NCBI GenBank assembly: GCA_023142835.1
Contig: JAGLIS010000026.1
Coordinates: 1 to 24,969 of the forward strand
DNA length: 24,969 nucleotides
Direction of reading: 5' to 3'
DNA from: Candidatus Pacearchaeota archaeon
GTDB taxonomy: Archaea > Nanobdellota > Nanobdellia > Pacearchaeales > GW2011-AR1
Shown here: positions 23,201 through 24,969 of the stretch, one piece after another
Numbering within the stretch: position 1 is the first letter of the stretch
Layout: every line of letters begins with the position of its first letter
Program-made: the position numbers and the translations under genes
Notes under the pieces: generated by a model
The model's input: the letters and a program-made list of their open reading frames with translations, nothing else
Told to the model about the DNA's origin: nothing
Database searches by the model: none

Positions 23201-24735
23201 TCATTTAGAAAATCAATATTTGAAATTACTATTTTTGATTTTTGATTCAAATCAAATAACAATTTATCTATAAAAGAAGAGGAACTTGTTAATTCTTTAA
23301 TTGCTGTTTTTAATTTCTCTCTTTGAATACTTGTGTTCTTTTCTCTTTTGAAATTAAAATAGACACTATTAAGAGGATTAGAAATATTTTTTCGAATATG
23401 ATCTAATTTTTCTATTGTGTTAATTGAATGACTAAATCTTTCTTCTGTAAATTCAAGACACTCATTTAATTCTTGAGTTATTAAGTCAACATCTAACAAT
23501 TTAGCAAGTTCGCCCCGTATATCATAAACAGAAAAATTTCTTGGTTTATGTTTTTTAGATAAAAAATTATAATATTTATTTATTATATCTTGATTTTCAA
23601 GATATGTATTAAAAGAATATCGTTTAACTGATTCTTTGATTACTGGAGATGTCTCAAGTTCAGTTATGAGTTGGTTAACAATCTCTTTTTTGTTTCCTTT
23701 GTAATTGTGCAAATTAAGACAATATCTTCCAAGACCTACTTCATCAAGTCTTTTTTGAACAACATTTAAAGCAGCCATCTTCTGACTAACAAAAAGAATC
23801 TTTTTCTTTTTCTCCATCAAGGCAGCAATGATATTTGCAATCGTTTGACTTTTACCTGTACCTGGCGGACCTTGAAGAACAAAAGTAACTCCTGCTTTAG
23901 CCAATTCTATTGCTTTCTTCTGACTGGAGTCCGCTGATAAAACATCAATTCCATCAACATCATTTTCGAATTCAGTTCTTTGAGATTCAGCAATATCATC
24001 TTGAAGTGCATTTTTGTCACCGACGTAACATTTAATTAAATCACTTTGAGCAAGAAGTTTTCCGTGTTCTTCTAAATCTGCATACATAATATATTTTTGA
24101 TAGGAAAATATATCTAAATAAGCATCTTCTGTGATTTTCCATTCATCTCTTCCAGATATTACTTTTTTAAATTTTTCAATAAATGGTTCTATCTCCCCTT
24201 CAAATTCAGGAACTGTGATTCCAAAATCATTACTTAGTTTTTCAATCAATGCAGGATTTACTCGTAAATCATCAGAACTAGATATTATTTCAAATCTGTG
24301 TTCTTCTTTTGAAGTATAATTTAATCGTTCAATATTAACAGGGAATAAAAATAATGGTGCTGAAAGATAATCTTCAGAATGTTTATTGTCTTTGTATTTG
24401 AGCGCATATAGGCTAACAAATGAGGAATTGATTCCTAATTCTTGAAAATTCTCTTTTGCTTTGTGATAAATAGAAACTAATTTTCGTTCTGTTATTTCAT
24501 CTTCTTCAGAACATCGCCATAAACGATCTTTTAATTCTTTTTTTTCTGTTTTAGCAAAAAATATGTTTTTTTCATCATAAAGGTCTGTAAGTACTTGAGC
24601 GATAGGAGGTTCAGTAATTTTAATAGATTTTGATTTAGTAAAACGATATGATACAAGATTGTTTCGTTTAGATAAATCAATAAGCTTCTTTTTCCAATAT
24701 TCAGATTTCTTTTTAAGAATTTGTTTTGTCTCCAT
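20233..24735 (-). CDS. SF1 helicase with DUF4011, PD-(D/E)XK nuclease and DUF3320-like end
   Basis: This 1500-residue protein opens with a DUF4011-type segment (WKKKLIDLSKRNNLVSYR, residues 14-31). Walker A is GPPGTGKS at 289-296. A long Lys/Glu-rich, coiled-coil-like insert of about 500 residues separates it from Walker B FDEAS (near 890), motif III VVGDTQQLPPTS (near 915), HYRSK (near 968), VQGDERDIIILS (near 1087) and NVAVTRSRY (near 1128), the Upf1-like SF1 set. A nuclease domain of the Vsr/MTES_1575 type follows near 1183-1265: FEESVY, YRIDLA, GVECDGAQYHSS. The last 200 residues resemble DUF3320, with a winged-helix-like end. Proteins of this layout are linked to anti-phage or mobile-DNA defence. 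It follows the ribbon-helix-helix gene after 3 nt. By eye it is more AT-rich than PCNA and primase, suggesting transfer. Confidence 0.85.
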   Translation of the reverse strand: METKQILKKKSEYWKKKLIDLSKRNNLVSYRFTKSKSIKITEPPIAQVLTDLYDEKNIFFAKTEKKELKDRLWRCSEEDEITERKLVSIYHKAKENFQELGINSSFVSLYALKYKDNKHSEDYLSAPLFLFPVNIERLNYTSKEEHRFEIISSSDDLRVNPALIEKLSNDFGITVPEFEGEIEPFIEKFKKVISGRDEWKITEDAYLDIFSYQKYIMYADLEEHGKLLAQSDLIKCYVGDKNALQDDIAESQRTEFENDVDGIDVLSADSSQKKAIELAKAGVTFVLQGPPGTGKSQTIANIIAALMEKKKKILFVSQKMAALNVVQKRLDEVGLGRYCLNLHNYKGNKKEIVNQLITELETSPVIKESVKRYSFNTYLENQDIINKYYNFLSKKHKPRNFSVYDIRGELAKLLDVDLITQELNECLEFTEERFSHSINTIEKLDHIRKNISNPLNSVYFNFKREKNTSIQREKLKTAIKELTSSSSFIDKLLFDLNQKSKIVISNIDFLNEFSKQHNEFKKIHKVPEYLCSKDFYDYQNLIKKLFETQTSIDESLNSLKKQVKEDFLEINIKKFKEIFENTNVLGRLFNKEYKEIKFELQKYAKGELKHKDWIHIFNIKEELDNSLKLHKKQCDSYPQLIKSIGENSNISNLTKLKEYTESLEGFFKWSKNLNEENQFNVIKYFFENESLLNEVQQFIKLVQGIQEFFDIDIFNNKKELSVIQKYISQLLEQKSKIDTILIFKHEFSGLTKEIQEFTYKYFEIGPKYNLKEVFLKSYFIQLLDKIIFNESIQAPKSEIDQFRNLDIEVRDIQRFKIMDSIEQDQPTFNYRSNGINEVSVLKREAEKKRRLKPIRDLLEAIPNLVFTLKPCFMMSPLSVSQYTNPSSMKFDVVIFDEASQIMPEDAVPCLLRANQAIVVGDTQQLPPTSFFMSRDDEDVEEEIEDLESFLSECGTRFRTKPLLWHYRSKNEHLIAFSNRYFYENRLITFPNAKESDGAGLDFRYVKNGVYDRGKSRKNRDEAKEIVKVYKEVKKNHPQKSVGIIAFSMAQENAIREAFVVANIDINGEIDSHSEDLFIKNLETVQGDERDIIILSIGYGKDSKGSLSYNFGPMNKEGGYKRLNVAVTRSRYKTIVVSSIDPKELDDTKLNSDGPKYLKAYLRYAKDKDFELFTEATEHSEFDSPFEESVYGVLKKEGFDVVGQVGCSGYRIDLAIKHPKNKGDYILGVECDGAQYHSSRFARDRDKVRQQVLEGLGWDIHRIWSDDWLNNREYEIELIKEKVKNLSRKKAITKNIVPEKFEEVESIKDFEEENLKDTYEHYEVAELSIRRADNFFDIYEDTIKKKMVQILEVESPVEREYLYKRIISSFGIQKLGKRITEQCDYLVRELSHEMNLFTNKETIAIDKIQDIYDVRISREEQRPFISIPKEELAGAIYNILKNTFSATKDTLVADVAKEIFHNHRTGDKIKAKIDEALKHLVRKNLVVEEKGKFKMSKLKQS

Positions 24736-24738
24736 ATT

Positions 24739-24885
24739 TTAAACCTTATTGTCCTCTTTTTTTAATTCTTTTTCTGCAAAAATTTCAAACTTACGAGAAA
24801 TAACTAACCCTTTATCTTTACAATGAGCCTTATATTTATCATATAAATCTTCATCAACTTTCAAAGTTATATTTTTTCTCCCCAT
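24739..24885 (-). CDS. 48-residue ribbon-helix-helix (CopG-like) protein
   Basis: The frame reads MGRKNITLKVDEDLYDKYKA and continues to 48 residues. A short basic start, a strand (KNITLKVD), helix 1 (EDLYDKYKAHCKDKG), a turn and helix 2 (VISRKFEIFAEKELKKE) match the ribbon-helix-helix or 'antitoxin-like' plan of archaeal CopG/MetJ-type proteins. It would bind DNA as a dimer. It lies 3 nt upstream of the helicase-nuclease gene in the same direction, so it is probably the first gene of that operon and may repress it. Alternatively it is the accessory part of a toxin-like pair. The start is supported by a TATA box 28 nt ahead. Confidence 0.7.
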   Translation of the reverse strand: MGRKNITLKVDEDLYDKYKAHCKDKGLVISRKFEIFAEKELKKEDNKV

Positions 24886-24908
24886 AATAAAATAAATGTT
24901 TGCACAGC

Positions 24909-24917
24909 TTTATAAAT
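24909..24917 (-). promoter_or_regulatory. TATA box of the ribbon-helix-helix/helicase operon
   Basis: ATTTATAAA on the minus strand is centred 28 nt ahead of the ATG at 24885, implying a leaderless first gene. The rest of the window to 24969 is AT-rich and shows no further gene. Confidence 0.5.
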
Positions 24918-24969
24918 ATTGCTATAATAATATTCCCTCCTAAATGTTCTTTTAAAAAAAGAACCAAAA

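Noticed and set aside
1..24969. CRISPR array, tRNA or rRNA genes
   Set aside because: No regularly spaced direct repeats were seen, and no tRNA T-arm or cloverleaf or convincing rRNA sequence was found by eye on either strand.

Overview
The window looks like chromosomal DNA of a small-genome DPANN archaeon (Pacearchaeota/Woesearchaeota/Nanoarchaeota type). The reasons are: an archaeal PCNA; an archaeal primase small subunit carrying a PriL-like C-terminal domain; TATA boxes about 26-28 nt ahead of start codons, which suggests leaderless transcripts; and many short secreted proteins beginning with a K/R-G-Q class III (type IV pilin-like) signal. The lineage is inferred from gene content only.

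Layout. 1-404: no gene, but a GC-richer, hairpin-rich block at 1-135 that may be a structured RNA. 405-761 (+): small winged-helix regulator. 758-6022 (-): a tightly overlapping six-gene operon with a large Ig-like, Cys-containing surface protein, four pilin-like membrane-anchored proteins and one cytoplasmic, possibly ADP-ribosyltransferase-like protein. 6075-6734 (-): a secreted or anchored protein with an EF-hand-like loop. 6895-9134 (-): a compact peptide-modification operon consisting of a SPASM radical SAM enzyme with a PqqD-like tail, a HExxH metallopeptidase and a previously uncalled 56-residue Cys-rich peptide, followed by a hairpin/U-run terminator and preceded by a perfect dyad. 9329-9859 (+): DEDDh exonuclease. 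9930-17000 (-): two tandem copies of a cassette (a KGQVTIF pilin-like gene plus a giant Cys-rich surface protein). 17164-17448 (-): three-helix membrane protein. 17449-17773: non-coding, with a G-rich tract and three large inverted repeats. 17774-18493 (-) PCNA and 18575-20176 (+) primase: a divergent replication pair. 20233-24885 (-): a ribbon-helix-helix protein followed by a 1500-residue SF1 helicase-nuclease of defence type.

How it fits together. The two surface clusters are related: the 1238-residue protein is built from a module shared with the 601-residue protein and a module shared with the 776-residue protein, and all are encoded with pilin-like partners. I infer a multi-component cell-surface structure, perhaps for attachment, but nothing here proves its function. 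The strongest candidate for an undescribed system is the radical SAM/peptidase/Cys-peptide operon, a ribosomally made, post-translationally modified peptide (RiPP)-like locus in an apparent DPANN genome. It differs from its neighbours in using strong Shine-Dalgarno sites and an intrinsic-type terminator, and it appears more AT-rich by eye. The helicase-nuclease module is also AT-rich and may have been acquired.
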